64,000 bases of DNA from Nothophoma quercina (taxonomy: Eukaryota > Ascomycota > Dothideomycetes > Pleosporales > Didymellaceae): the NCBI GenBank assembly GCA_021642125.1, contig JAKIXB010000006.1, positions 620,001 to 684,000 of the forward strand, in the 5' to 3' direction. Made by a program: the position numbers and the translations under genes. The notes under the pieces are model-generated. The model searched no databases and was not told the DNA's origin. It saw only the letters and a program-made list of their open reading frames with translations. Shown here piece after piece: positions 18,670 to 29,322 of the stretch. Each line of letters starts with the position of its first letter. Within the stretch, counting starts at the first letter, position 1.

Positions 18670-20732
18670 TCACGCCTCAAGACGTCTCGATGCATGAGAC
18701 CCAATTAATTCTTGTACTTTCAACAACGTTTTCTGCGCTTCGATGATAGCTGTAGGGTGCTCGAATACTAGGACGATCATTGTGCGAGTTGCAGTCATGA
18801 TCAGACAGCGTCGTACCCACACAGAGTAAGATTCGTGTTCGAATCTATCTTGTTGCGCCATGTTCATTGTACTGGGGGTGCGAGCTGCTACAGCACCTAC
18901 AACACTGACCCAGTAGAGTACGCCAGACATGTTTTTCCACAAGTTACTGGTATCTGCTCGCTGCAATGTCTGGTAAAGAGCCTCGGTCAAGTGAGGTTTG
19001 TGAACAGGCTCATCACCGTTCCAGGCAGCAGATGACGCCGGCGTATCAAGATAGTCGACGCAATTCGGGTCTGCGGCAACAGAGAAAGGCACTCGCAAAG
19101 CGACCGCAGTAGTATATATCAGTGCTGCTATGCGACATGCTTCATAAAGCCAATCTCCTGAAACGGAGAGACCAATCGAATGCGCTGAGGGCAATGCGGC
19201 CAACCGAGTTCGGATAGAAAAGACTCTGGCTTCGTAGTACTCATTTGGAGGACTCAAGCGTGAGACGTCTACGGTATCAACATCGTGTATAGTATTTAGT
19301 GCTGTATTGTGCGTAATGAAGAGGGACGTAAGATCTTTCATATCAGACAAGAGCTCCAAAGTATACGGCGAGCATTGCGAGTCCTTTGAAATGGTAAGGT
19401 ACGATCTTCGCGGACAGTACAGCGGTGATTCTGGCAGTGCAATCTCGTCGTCGATTACAGCCAGACTTGTAGGCAGTCCATCTCTGAAGGCTGGCAGTGT
19501 CTCGGCTTCGCAGAAGATATCGCAATGGTAGCAGACAGCAACAGCTACTTCAGCTAGAGCTCTGTTGTAGACGAAAGCGGACAGGCCGCCACGCCGAGCA
19601 ATAATTGTAGCGACACCGACTTCGTGGATGCGTAACGTCTTCTCGTTGCACACCCACATCTCACCTGCGAACAAATGCAGGATGACTATCAGTGTAGCAT
19701 CGTCGAGCCGTAACGCAGGATTGACCAACCGCTCATTGATCATAGTGATGGTCTCGGCTTTGACCATCGCGGTTGTTGTGCTGTCGCCCGAGCATTCGTT
19801 GCGCATGTCAAGCCAGGTCGACGCCAGAACTGTGGAGCTGAGGATGATGTGCGGGTGTGACAGCATAAGTGGTAGCCATTTCTTCATCGTCGAACTTGAA
19901 GCAAACGCTCGCATACCTACGGGAATCAGGAACGCTCTACGAGCAGGAGATTCAGACTTACAGTTGCGTGATAGGTACAGTGCATTTAGGCTCGGGTTTC
20001 GAAACTGCGGGAGTACTTCGAATGGATCGTGCGAGCCACCAACATTGTAGGATGTGGCTAAGGCAACGACCAGGGTCCGAAGCTGGCGCTGCTCATGGCT
20101 CTCGCTCTCCTCGTATTCAGTGACAGCTCCATCCTCAATGATGCGTACCTTCTTTCGATACTGTGGGAAGTAGCTTGCAGTTTCGGGTGCGGTGAGCTGC
20201 CAGCGTGAACTACCAGCACCAATGATGGGTGTCGTGTCAAGACTATGGCGTAGCAAATTTGATTCTGGATTCAAGGACGCGGATCGCTGTGAATGATGTG
20301 GCAGCTCTGACAGACTTGATGAGGTTTGGGATGGATCTGATCGCCGCATACGTGTTGGGATCGAGTTGGCATGCTCATGCCTCACAGATGCACTCCGTGC
20401 AGTGCTCTTTGCAGTAGAAGTTGGAATAGAACTGTCCTGCTGGCTGTCTTTTCTTTTCTTTTTGTCCTCTTCATGTCTCCAGTGTATCATCGCCTGAGAG
20501 CGTACGCTCCTCTTTGCATCTTCGTCCCTAAACTGCGACGGGTCGGTCGCAATGAGGAATTGAAGCTGTGGTGGTCCCTCTCGTTTCACTCGTCGTCGCT
20601 TGAGCTTGGCTTTGACTTGACCACTCGTGTCAGGGAATGTCGAAAGAGCTGCGAGAGGTTAGAGGAGATTCAATTATCGGGCCTATTGCCATGTGTACCT
20701 TCATCTACCGCACTAGGGCGCTCCGAAGCCAT
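18670..20732 (-). CDS. Fungal-specific transcription factor domain protein, 670 aa
   Basis: Two exons, 20699..20732 and 18670..20648, with a 50-base intron; the small first exon supplies the ATG (MASERPSAVDE) that the long frame lacks. The N-terminus has a basic stretch KAKLKRRRVKREG, then QFLIATDPSQFRDEDAKRSV, the usual opening of a widespread family of Zn-cluster-less fungal regulators (RSQAMIHWRHEEDKKKRK). A Ser-rich spacer follows. From about residue 180 the helical regulator domain (PF11951-like) extends to the end, with LVVALATSYNVGG, CYHCDIFCEAETLPAFRDG and LSVSGDWLYEACRIAAL. No Cys6 cluster is seen, which is normal for this subgroup. It should be nuclear; targets are unknown. Confidence 0.8.
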
Positions 20733-21166
20733 GGTTGTGGCACTTCTTGGGAGCGAAGGACCGATAGGACTGGCGGTTATAGCCAACGGCAGTCATGAAT
20801 GAGACACAGCGGCTGCCTCCTTTGTGAGAGCGGCGCATGTTTGCTGCGCGCATGAGGCTTGCAGGCGGGGGTCATAGGGTTTAGGTACCTTTCGCCGGGG
20901 GCGCTTACATTCCGCGGCTGATTCGCTTATGCAGGCAGAAGTGGGTCCATATTTGTCCTCGGAACCTCAATCTTGAGGCGATCTCCTTCATCAAGCACGA
21001 TGAGTTCGGTAATGTCTCGTCTAGAGGATCAGAGGCACAGTTGTGGCGTATTGGCCCAGAGTCATCTGGGACTAGTACGTCACGCCCTTGAGCTAGGGCT
21101 CGTCCGCCATGGGAAGGAAGGTCCCGTCGCCCCGCCTTCGCTTAGCTAGTCATTCACTGCTGCAGC
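20733..21166. other. Intergenic region
   Basis: About 430 bases holding the upstream region of the transcription factor and the 3' side of the next gene. Nothing distinctive seen. Confidence 0.5.
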
Positions 21167-22282
21167 TCACCACTGTAACATCGACCCTGTGCAGCGGATA
21201 GAACGGTCTTGGTGACATCTGAACCATTGTTGAGGAAATGATCGACTTATGTATGAAGAGATGGACATATCATTCCAAGTCTTACGACTACAACTCCCGA
21301 AGGACCATACACGCGACTGTCGTGAGGACACAGATAGACCGGGCAGCAGCTTCTCCCTAGAAGAGTCCTCGGCACCCCCCGAGGTCACCCTGGCTTCTCT
21401 TTCCGTTGTGTAACGCTGCAAGAAGGCCGTCCTGCGCTCGCCCCTCCACTCAGTCTTCTCCAACTCGAACCTGACCCTTGCCTTCAAATCCTCGTACTCC
21501 TCCTGCATCAACATACATCTCATTTCTTGAGCGAGCGCGTGCAGGTCATCCATAACTTGCTCCGGAATGAACCATATTACAGCATCAACGAATGGTGTGT
21601 CCTGCAGCGTGCCTTCGTAGTGACACCAGATCAGCGCAACATCTTCGTCAGTAATCAAGAAGTGTGGACTGAAGTTGTTCGCAACAAGGCACTGCAAATG
21701 TTCAGCGTCCATGTCAAGATCGAAAACCTTGCACGCGATGCGTGTCGCGATACCCTCCTTGGTGCTAGGCGGTGTGTGCAGCTCACCCGTAGGTCTGTTG
21801 GAAGGTATGCACCACTGACGTATGTAGCGCATGACGCGAATGATTCCGTCTTTCGAGGCGTACTCGGGAGGCACAGAGACGATATGGGTGGCTAGCGAAT
21901 AGGAGTTGTGTGATGTGCGGAATACCGCAGAAGTATTCGAGTATGTGCAAAGAAATCTCCTTGCCGTACATCTCACCTATCTCTTCAGTGATAATGCTGG
22001 CCTTTGGGCTATCAAGGCTAGCGGAAAGGAACTGCATACCAGCATGTTTGCTGTTTGAAGGAAGAAAATGATTGAGATGGAAGGGTCCGCGGAAGTGACT
22101 GCCGTCGGCTTCGAGGTTCGCTTAGTCTCCGCCTCGGGCTCTGATGTTGGGGTGCACAAGATGAGATCTGGTGAGGTAGCATGAGCAGTTATTGTTTCGG
22201 AGAAGAAGGGCTCATCGAAGCTACGGTATATTACTTCGGGCGATGCCAGTGTGTCTAGAGCCGGTGAGGCTGACTCTGCCAC
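21167..22282 (-). CDS. Uncharacterised multi-exon protein (5' structure uncertain)
   Basis: The last exon is clear: from about 21899 to 21167 it encodes ATHIVSVPPEYASKDG, then IIRVMRYIRQWCIPSNRPTG, LHTPPSTKEGIATRIACKVF, TPFVDAVIWFIPEQVMDDL and a charged helical stretch. A good donor (GTGAGA, after ITEEI) near 21982 joined to an acceptor ending TTCGCTAG at about 21900 removes an apparent frameshift. Upstream, HFLPSNSKHAGMQFLSASLD belongs to the same frame as ITEEI. Further upstream the reading becomes ambiguous: one frame holds SPDLILCTPTSEPE, another ANLEADGSHFRGPF, so at least one more intron must lie between 22282 and 22100. The start codon is not fixed; a frame as far as 22549 might contribute. 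No domain is recognised with confidence (a BTB relative is conceivable). Confidence 0.45.
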
Positions 22283-22871
22283 GTTCGAGCTGATGCTATC
22301 ACTCTCACTTTGACTGTCCTTTAAAGGCCGCCCATATTTCTAGAACGTCAAGCTTGACCGAATCAGGCACAAGTGTACGCTTTTGATGCCTTGTGCTTCT
22401 TTCTCCAATATGATCGAAGTTGCTTCTTGTGTGGACACATTGTTAGCATCGTTGGCGGTCGGTGTAGACTCGACGTCAGTTCCAGCGGCTGAGACAATGG
22501 TCAGTGCGAAGTAGCTCGCACAATCAAGTGCCCCTGTCGTACCATACATAATGAACCCACGAGGTGTGTACAGTGGTGCATTGGGGGTTCGCGGTGGACT
22601 ACTGGACTATTCTCGCAAGACCGATAGCTTGGCCTCGTATACCCTGCCTCGCTCACGGCAGTGGTTCTCAAGGCTTCACATGAAGCTTGTTGGGAGAAGG
22701 TGTAAGATGATTTTGAACCGCTATCAAGATCTGAGCCTTGCTTATATCTTCAACACGGGCGAATCATCAAAATGAAGTCGGAGCGGTCGAGGTGTCCTAC
22801 AAGGACCAAACGCACTTTGATTTACGACATTACAGTCTTACGATCAGATCGAGAAGCTTGGACACATCATC
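22283..22871. other. Region between the uncharacterised gene and the permease
   Basis: May contain the 5' exon(s) of the minus-strand gene ending at 21167 (an open frame with ATG at 22549 runs to a TAG at 22340 that could be an acceptor). Otherwise nothing seen. Confidence 0.35.
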
Positions 22872-24473
22872 TTAGAAGCTTGCCAGGACTCGCTTCAAGA
22901 AGCTCTTCTGCGCGGCAGGCTCGATCGACTCATCCTTCGCGTCCAAGTCCTTTCTCATGCCAGAGACAAGATCGACTTCGTAACTTCTCCACCATCTTGT
23001 CTTTTTCCAGAACTTGTATGCTAAGAAGATGACGCCAAACAGGGGTAGCAAGATATACGCATCTACGAAGGTACCTGCGTCAAAGGGAGAGAGCGTAGTC
23101 CAGCCCTGTACAAACGCAAGGAAGACGTTCGCAAACAGGCCAAAGTACGCATTCCAGGGGTGCAAGGCAGACTTGAAAGGAAGCTCGGCGGGCGTTCGAT
23201 TCTGCGTCTTCCATGCTTGGCGGAATCGAATATGAGTGAACGAGATGCCCGCCCATACCAAGAAGGTTGAGACACCACTCAAGTTGATGATATATGAGTA
23301 GGCCTTGCCACCACCCGTGGAAATGTTCATCATAGACAGCACACCGAACAGGTTGGTAAGAACGATGGCGTACACCGGAACTCCACGGCTGTTGGTCCAC
23401 CCGAGAAAGCTTGGTGCGCCGCCATCCTTCGCCATGAACAGAATTGTGCGAGATCCAATATAAATCGAGCTGTTGGCAGCTGAGATGACGGTAATGAAGA
23501 TGAATGCGTTGATGAGGTGCACTCCACCTTCCCAGCCAGCGTTCTGGATAGCGATGGTCATTGGACTCTTCAGAGCACGACTCTCTCCATTGATGAGGCC
23601 ATCGGCATTCGCAGGACAGGTAAGGCCAAAGAAGAAGGCAACACCCATATAGACGAACAGGATGCGCCAAATGACCTGTCTAATGGCCAAGGGAACCGCG
23701 ACACTTGGGTTCCTCGTCTCGGTAGCTGCGACCGCAACGGCCTCCACTCCGACGTAGAAGGTCGATGCAAAAACAAAAACCTGTGCCACTCCACGGAAGC
23801 CATTGGTGAACGCTCCTGGGTCTCTCCAGTACCGGAAGCCAAGTGCCTCATCCTGACCAATCAATCCGCCAGATGCGTAGATGATGGAGAATACGAAGTA
23901 TGCACAAAGACCAAATAGCTTGACCAAAGCGAGCCAAAACTCGGCTTCGCCAAAGGACTCGACGCCGAGCATCTGAAAGCCCAAAAAGGCGAACCAGAAG
24001 ATTAAGAAGTAGCCCCATAACGGAACCTTATCGCTCCAGAAGACCAAAAGTGAAGAGATGACATTGTACTCGTTCGCAAGCACGCACCCCCAGACTAGCC
24101 AGTAATTCCAGCCCATGGCAACTCCGAAAGCTTCGTCGACGAATCGTTTCGAGAGAGTGATAAAGGCACCACCGGTGGGATAGAGTGTCGTCATTTCGCC
24201 CAAAGACTGCGTAATACTCCAAGCAATGATGCCAATGATACCGAAACCGATGATCAAGGAGGCTGGTCCACCATTGGAGAGTGCACCTCCAGTACCGACC
24301 AGAATACCCGGACCGATGATACCGGCCAAAGCCATCATCGACAGATGTCGTGTCTTCAAGCCGCGCTTAACACCCATCTCAGGGTCGATGCGTTCGAAAT
24401 CCTCATCGTGTCCATAGCTCGCGGTGGGTGACGTATGGCCTCCAGGGTGCTTTGGCGGATCGAAGAGCGCCAT
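22872..24473 (-). CDS. Amino-acid permease (YAT/AAT family, APC superfamily)
   Basis: A single exon of 533 residues. The N-terminus reads MGVKRGLKTRHLSMMALAG followed by GIIGPGILVGTGGALSNGGP, the hallmark first transmembrane block of yeast/fungal amino-acid transporters. Twelve hydrophobic segments are distinguishable; MTTLYPTGGAFITLSKRFV, YWLVWGCVLANEYNVIS and ETRNPSVAVPLAIRQVIWRI are family-typical. The C-terminus carries KSFLKRVLASF. It should be a plasma-membrane H+/amino-acid symporter; substrate range cannot be told from sequence. The family's usual length is 500-600, so it looks complete. Confidence 0.93.
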   Translation of the reverse strand: MALFDPPKHPGGHTSPTASYGHDEDFERIDPEMGVKRGLKTRHLSMMALAGIIGPGILVGTGGALSNGGPASLIIGFGIIGIIAWSITQSLGEMTTLYPTGGAFITLSKRFVDEAFGVAMGWNYWLVWGCVLANEYNVISSLLVFWSDKVPLWGYFLIFWFAFLGFQMLGVESFGEAEFWLALVKLFGLCAYFVFSIIYASGGLIGQDEALGFRYWRDPGAFTNGFRGVAQVFVFASTFYVGVEAVAVAATETRNPSVAVPLAIRQVIWRILFVYMGVAFFFGLTCPANADGLINGESRALKSPMTIAIQNAGWEGGVHLINAFIFITVISAANSSIYIGSRTILFMAKDGGAPSFLGWTNSRGVPVYAIVLTNLFGVLSMMNISTGGGKAYSYIINLSGVSTFLVWAGISFTHIRFRQAWKTQNRTPAELPFKSALHPWNAYFGLFANVFLAFVQGWTTLSPFDAGTFVDAYILLPLFGVIFLAYKFWKKTRWWRSYEVDLVSGMRKDLDAKDESIEPAAQKSFLKRVLASF

Positions 24474-25190
24474 ACTGAGGTCTGCGACGCGCTGAAAGAG
24501 GCAGACTCCAAATCTTCACGGGAATTATCGCGAATATATGTCCTCGGTCGTTATCATCTTGGCGACTGCAGATCTAAACGTGTTCGGCAGTTCTAGCCTG
24601 TGATAGCGACCCTGCCGTGCCTGCGAACGTCTGGTTATACAGAGAACATTGTGGTAAGCGATGACGCGATTCAGCCGCTTGATAGCATCATGTCGCGGCA
24701 CGAGTAGGGCGTGAAGAGAACACCCATGCGACGACTTAAATTGCTGGGCATAAAACCTTGATTTTCAGAAGACTTCGACAAGAGCTGAAGATTGCTGTAG
24801 TGAATAATAATGGTCTGCTAATGCCCCGTGGGTGATAGCACCAGTGCACGCATGCAGACTAGTAGCGTCCTAGTGCGTCGCCCAACCTCCTTGAAGTGAA
24901 CACCAAGACTCCAGCTTGTGCACCCCCACGAGCGTCTCCTTGCGGACATGGCCCAGAGAAACAAGGTTAGGACTGTAGAGACCGGGCTACAATGAGACGT
25001 GACGTCTGAGTTCAATCCATGACTTCACGGGTACAGGTGCTTACAAGGTAGAGAGTAAAGGTATACATCTAAACATAAATCTATAGGAATCGGCGTACAA
25101 ACATCTAGTAGTTCCCAGCTACCAGTACAGAGTCGAGGCTGAACCTGTCAACTGTCTTTCTGGGGCTGCTCGACAGCCCACCTTGAGCAT
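24474..25190. other. Intergenic region
   Basis: Permease promoter and the 3' region of the gEgh16-like gene. No gene or repeat seen. Confidence 0.5.
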
Positions 25191-26243
25191 CTAGTGCTTG
25201 CGAGCAAGCTCCATACGCTTCTTCAACCTGTAGGCAATGGCACGCTTCCTGGCAGTAGCACCCTGAGTGAACGCAACACTGCCGCCAAAGGGACCAGCAG
25301 CGGCGCCATTGCGAACACGCATGACACAGACGTTGGGAGTACCAGCAACAGTGGCATCGCAGGTCATACCTGCAGGCATCTGCACCTTCATTTCGAATTC
25401 GGTGCTGGTAGCCAGAGAGATACCCTGGACCCCAAGACCAGGAACGTTCTCAGTGACGGTTGCAGGCTGCATAGCAGCTTCATCAGTCTAGGCTTCGTCA
25501 GCATCGGGTCGAGTGATGACATGAAAGAACTTACTCCTCCACTGGTGCCATCGACGGCGGCATTGAAGGGTCCAGCGCCATCCTGATTCACTTGCCGAAG
25601 AGTCATGGTGACTGTGCCGTCATCTGCGCAAGTAGGAAGACCGCTGCTTGCACCCGCACCTGCAGCGGCAGCAACACGAGCCTCTGGTGGGCCCTCAGCC
25701 TTGGTGCCACCTCCACCAAGAAGACCTGTAATGCCAGTGGCACCCGCGTTACCGCCAGCTCCACCGGCACCTCCTCCACCAAAGAGGCCACCAAACAGCT
25801 GACGCCTACGTGCACCAGCGCCATCACGACCCTGTGCATTCTGAGGGATGTTGTCCTCAACACCAACACTGCCCGAGGCGCCTTGGTTTGTAGGTGGTGC
25901 TGCACCAGTACCAGTTCCCATGAAGGCAGCGACCATTACCGCAGCGTTGACGGGACCATTACCCTGTGTACGTCCAAGGGGAGTTGCCTTTCCGCTGGCA
26001 ATTTCGCGGTCCCTAATTATGGCGGTATCTGCCTGAGAACCGCAGCCGCTAGATATAATCAGTATGACACCTTGACGGCGGAGTGGGAGCCACTTACTTC
26101 GAGGAGCAGTCACGAGGTGTACCGTCAGCGACTGTAAGACCGGGCATGTTGACACCGTTTGCACCCTGGATCTCGGTGACGACACCATGGGCCGAGACTG
26201 AGGCTGCCAGAGCAGCCACAAGTGCGAACTGTGAGATATACAT
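25191..26243 (-). CDS. gEgh16/Gas1-like secreted protein
   Basis: Three exons, 26098..26243, 25535..26048 and 25191..25497 by splice motif, where the frame sets the last exon's upper end at 25487; about 318 residues. The signal peptide is MYISQFALVAALAASVSAHG, cleaved before HGVV; mature start HGVVTEIQGANGVNMPGL. It continues with GRTQGNGPVNAAVMVAAFMG, a Gly/Ala-rich insert (GGLFGGGGAGGAGGNAG), CADDGTVTMTLRQVNQDGAG and the C-terminal QMPAGMTCDATVAG...VCVMRVRN...AGPFGG. This is the gEgh16/MAS3(Gas1) family of fungal proteins linked in powdery mildew and rice blast fungus to appressorium stage and host penetration. Molecular activity is not known. Cysteines are few and spaced as in the family. 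The Gly-rich insert is longer than I would expect. Confidence 0.9.
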
Positions 26244-26365
26244 AATAACTGGGTTTCAAGTCGAGCTCAACTCGATGATTAGGAGAGAGGATAGATAAGA
26301 TATACGATTATGAGAAAGCTCCAGGGTAGAGAAGAGAAGTAGAGAGGAAGAAAAGTTGTTTGCTG

Positions 26366-27235
26366 ATGCTCAGTAGTTGGTCGCCAATCACTCATCCTCT
26401 TATACCTGCCTCAGACCTTCACGACTTTCTACCAAGAGCTCGCTGCGCCTACATCCGCCAACCAATGACTTTACCGCTCCACCGACGAGCACAAGACAAG
26501 CTTATCCTTTCCTGTCTTCCACAGCGGCACGTCAAGATCGCCATGGCTACAAAGCAGGTACCGCTTCAGAAACGCCATCTTTCTGATATCTTCGAGAGGC
26601 CAAACGTGCTTGGCTGTGAGAAAGCGTTTCCTTACTCGCTTGGCTGGGGTGAGAGTCCATCTTTCAGGCTTCTGACAGGTGCCGACGCCCGACACAAGGT
26701 TTCGAAGGGTGTCTGGTCAACATTTCTGAAGGCGCCAAGGCATTCAAGATCAATGCTGCATTTTGAAACGTTGATTCGCTCCCACGATATCGCAGGAGAC
26801 TCAGAGTTGCTGGATGTCATCACATTACACAAGAACACGATTTTTGAGTTGCTCCTGAGCAGCCCTGCAATCGTTTGCGATGCAGCTCAACGGCGATCAG
26901 ATCTTGATGGGACATCGAACAATACACTACTTACATTAAGCTTCGTAGACTGCGTCAACAGCGCCACACAGCCATCACTCAAACTCTACATTAAGCTGTC
27001 AGATCTGCCACAGCCAAGTTTAGACAAGCAAAATAGCCAAGACAACTTGCATACCACACAGTACCCTCCAAGATCAGCCCTTACTGCAAATCATACAAAA
27101 GTTAAGTTTCCGAATTTAGCTCTCCAGAAAAGCGGGGTAGCATTCCTTTTCGTTTTCGTTTTCGTGGAGGTGTTGTGGTGTTGCAGCCTCGTCGCCCTAG
27201 TGTTTCAGCAAACACCAAAAGATTCGAGGAGGTGA
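26366..27235 (+). CDS. Long open frame of doubtful status, 289 aa
   Basis: An uninterrupted frame starts with ATG 26366 only 122 bases from the divergent gEgh16-like start. Internal ATGs occur at 26462 and 26540. The length makes pure chance unlikely, but composition is uneven, no domain is recognised, and the C-terminal part (FLFVFVFVEVLWCCSLVALV) looks like read-through of simple sequence. It may be a young or non-coding transcript. Treated as low confidence. Confidence 0.25.
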   Translation: MLSSWSPITHPLIPASDLHDFLPRARCAYIRQPMTLPLHRRAQDKLILSCLPQRHVKIAMATKQVPLQKRHLSDIFERPNVLGCEKAFPYSLGWGESPSFRLLTGADARHKVSKGVWSTFLKAPRHSRSMLHFETLIRSHDIAGDSELLDVITLHKNTIFELLLSSPAIVCDAAQRRSDLDGTSNNTLLTLSFVDCVNSATQPSLKLYIKLSDLPQPSLDKQNSQDNLHTTQYPPRSALTANHTKVKFPNLALQKSGVAFLFVFVFVEVLWCCSLVALVFQQTPKDSRR

Positions 27236-27240
27236 TATCA

Positions 27241-28640
27241 AACGCATAATGCGGAGGATCTCAGGATTTGGATGAGGCTTTGCAGCGCTTGAAAGCCTCG
27301 AAACCGCGGCAAACACACGTCCGAGGTGGGCTGGCATCGTGAAGGTGGCTATACTGGGCGAGCGGTGGAGGTGCGGCAGGCTTGGGAAGATGCTGCAGCG
27401 ATGCGCATACTAACCCATTGCGCCTGCAGATACTAACGTCACTGAGAAGGGTTCCGCTTCGTCCGCTCTCTGTGGGTCAGGATCAGCTCTGCTCGATGAC
27501 GGCGAGTAAGTGTGTGCTACGGTCACTAACGATGATCTGATTGCTGCTGAGGCTAAGGCGATAATGCTTGCGCCTGTGTTGTGTGCGGAGACAGGGAGCA
27601 ACGAGATCTCTAAGATCGACGATGATGTCTTGTTCACGGCAGAGGCGCGCCTGGCCTAGATCAGCTCTGCCCTCGAGTCATCTTTAAGGTGGACCCCTGC
27701 TCCATTGGCATCAAGCACGTCGACGTCTATCGCGGCGACCACCCGGTTGTCTGGCAGCCAAGCAACCAGAGAGGAGGCCTTTAATTGCGCGAAAGCGCTT
27801 TGGGGTGACAGCTAGAGCAGCCTTCCCACTTTAGCTCAGCCCAAGGAGCGCACTTCAGCTACCGCGCTCCCTAACAATATCTTAGTATGCAGCGACGACG
27901 ACGATGACGACAAGCTAACTGTGAAGAAGCTGCGAGCAAGACAAGCACTACTTCAGTAAAGTGTAATAAAACAGTGCTGCTAAAGTTAAAGAATACTCAA
28001 GAGAGTAAGTTCCTCTTAGCTAGTAAGTCCTTAGATAACAAAGAACCACCTAAAAACATGCGCAACATTACAAGGCGCAGTCTAGTTGTAGTTAAGCTTG
28101 CTAAGTACCCTACGCTTAAGTCTCATATCGCAGAGATACTATAGAAGACCTAAGTACCTCTTACGTTAACTGCCTGCGCAAATGCAAAAGGTAGGTACTA
28201 TGCTATGTGGCTAAAGACCCACCTGTGGTTTTCTTTTATAGCAAGGTCAAGGCACAACGACATAATAATAAGACTTTTGTGGCTATAAAGATTGCAACCT
28301 TAATGTTTAAGATTATAGTCTAAGCTTGAACTATTAAGTCTAACTCCTTAGTGGTGTTTGTTAACAGTGTTCTTAGTGTTGAAAAGAAGGCTACTGTCCA
28401 AAAGCAGTTCAAGGACGCCGTCCATTCTCCTTTTTGGAGAACGTATGTGAGCTGTACGGCGCTGCGGAAGACAACATCAAGCAGAAAAACTCTGGCGCTG
28501 TTTGAGCAGAATACCCTGCTCCAGGCGCTACAAAAGCAATGTAACATCTCTCACTACATGTACTAGATCACAAGCACATACCAGCCATCGTGTGTAACCA
28601 AGACCACAATATACCATCTGTTCTCATTCGTAAATTCTCT
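27241..28640. other. Gene-poor tract, probably a decayed mobile element
   Basis: Composition changes here: 27950-28340 is rich in CTAAG, TTAG and similar TA steps like the tract at 4200. Coding-like pieces survive, such as CPRVIFKVDPCSIGIKHVDV on the plus strand near 27680, KLTVKKLRARQALLQ near 27915 and FKDAVHSPFWRTYVSCTALR near 28420, but stops break any long frame. No terminal repeats or transposase motifs were identified. RIP-altered transposon or gene relic is inferred. Confidence 0.4.
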
Positions 28641-29322
28641 TGTTCAATACTCGCGGGGCTGACCAGCAAAGACCACAGTCCTGTCGATAGGGAATTGTTG
28701 GCTCCGGGATGTAAGCAGGACATCTCTCGGAAGCGCACATAGCAGTGTTACCAGGTCTGCGACCGCTTTGTGCCGGGTGAATACTGAAATCTGCGCGTTC
28801 ATGAGAATCGATAGATGTTCGACATTATGTAGCATCTCATTTATCGTGTTGAGGATATCTGGTGCTGGTGACATGGGAAGCTTTGGAGAAGGCAAGAGCG
28901 ACCGCCTACATAACTTACTTCACCTTCATCTCACGCCGACATTGCAATGACGCTGCGCTAGCAACATCCTGATGCAAGCAATGGTAGGCAACATAGGAAT
29001 TGTGGGCAACACACGTGCGTACAAGGGGTTGTGTCGAGACTCGGATGGCGAGTGGAGTAAAAAACCGTGACATAAGAGTTACTACAAGATGGCACTTGCA
29101 AGAGATGTTCGGCGGTCGAAGATGCAGCGCACGTACTCATTAGATGATACACATACATTGCGCTCTCTAAGAATGCTATTTGATCAAATCGAACTCCGTC
29201 CCATATGCTCGGGGGTATCAATCATACCAGATGCTTTTAGATCGTCTGCGAGCTCCAACTTGCCAGACGTAGTGCCGCCGACCTCAAACGCCAAAAGTAG
29301 GCCAAAGCCAATCATGCTATCG
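28641..29322. other. Intergenic region downstream of RPC82
   Basis: Minus-strand open stretches (28644..28895; 28958..29221) look weakly protein-like but share no frame or domain. No supported gene. Confidence 0.4.

Noticed and set aside
21167..22282. Apparent frameshift near 21890 suggesting a pseudogene
   Set aside because: A good GTGAGA donor and TTCGCTAG acceptor join ITEEI to ATHIVSVPPEYA in frame, so an intron explains it. Only the 5' end remains unresolved.
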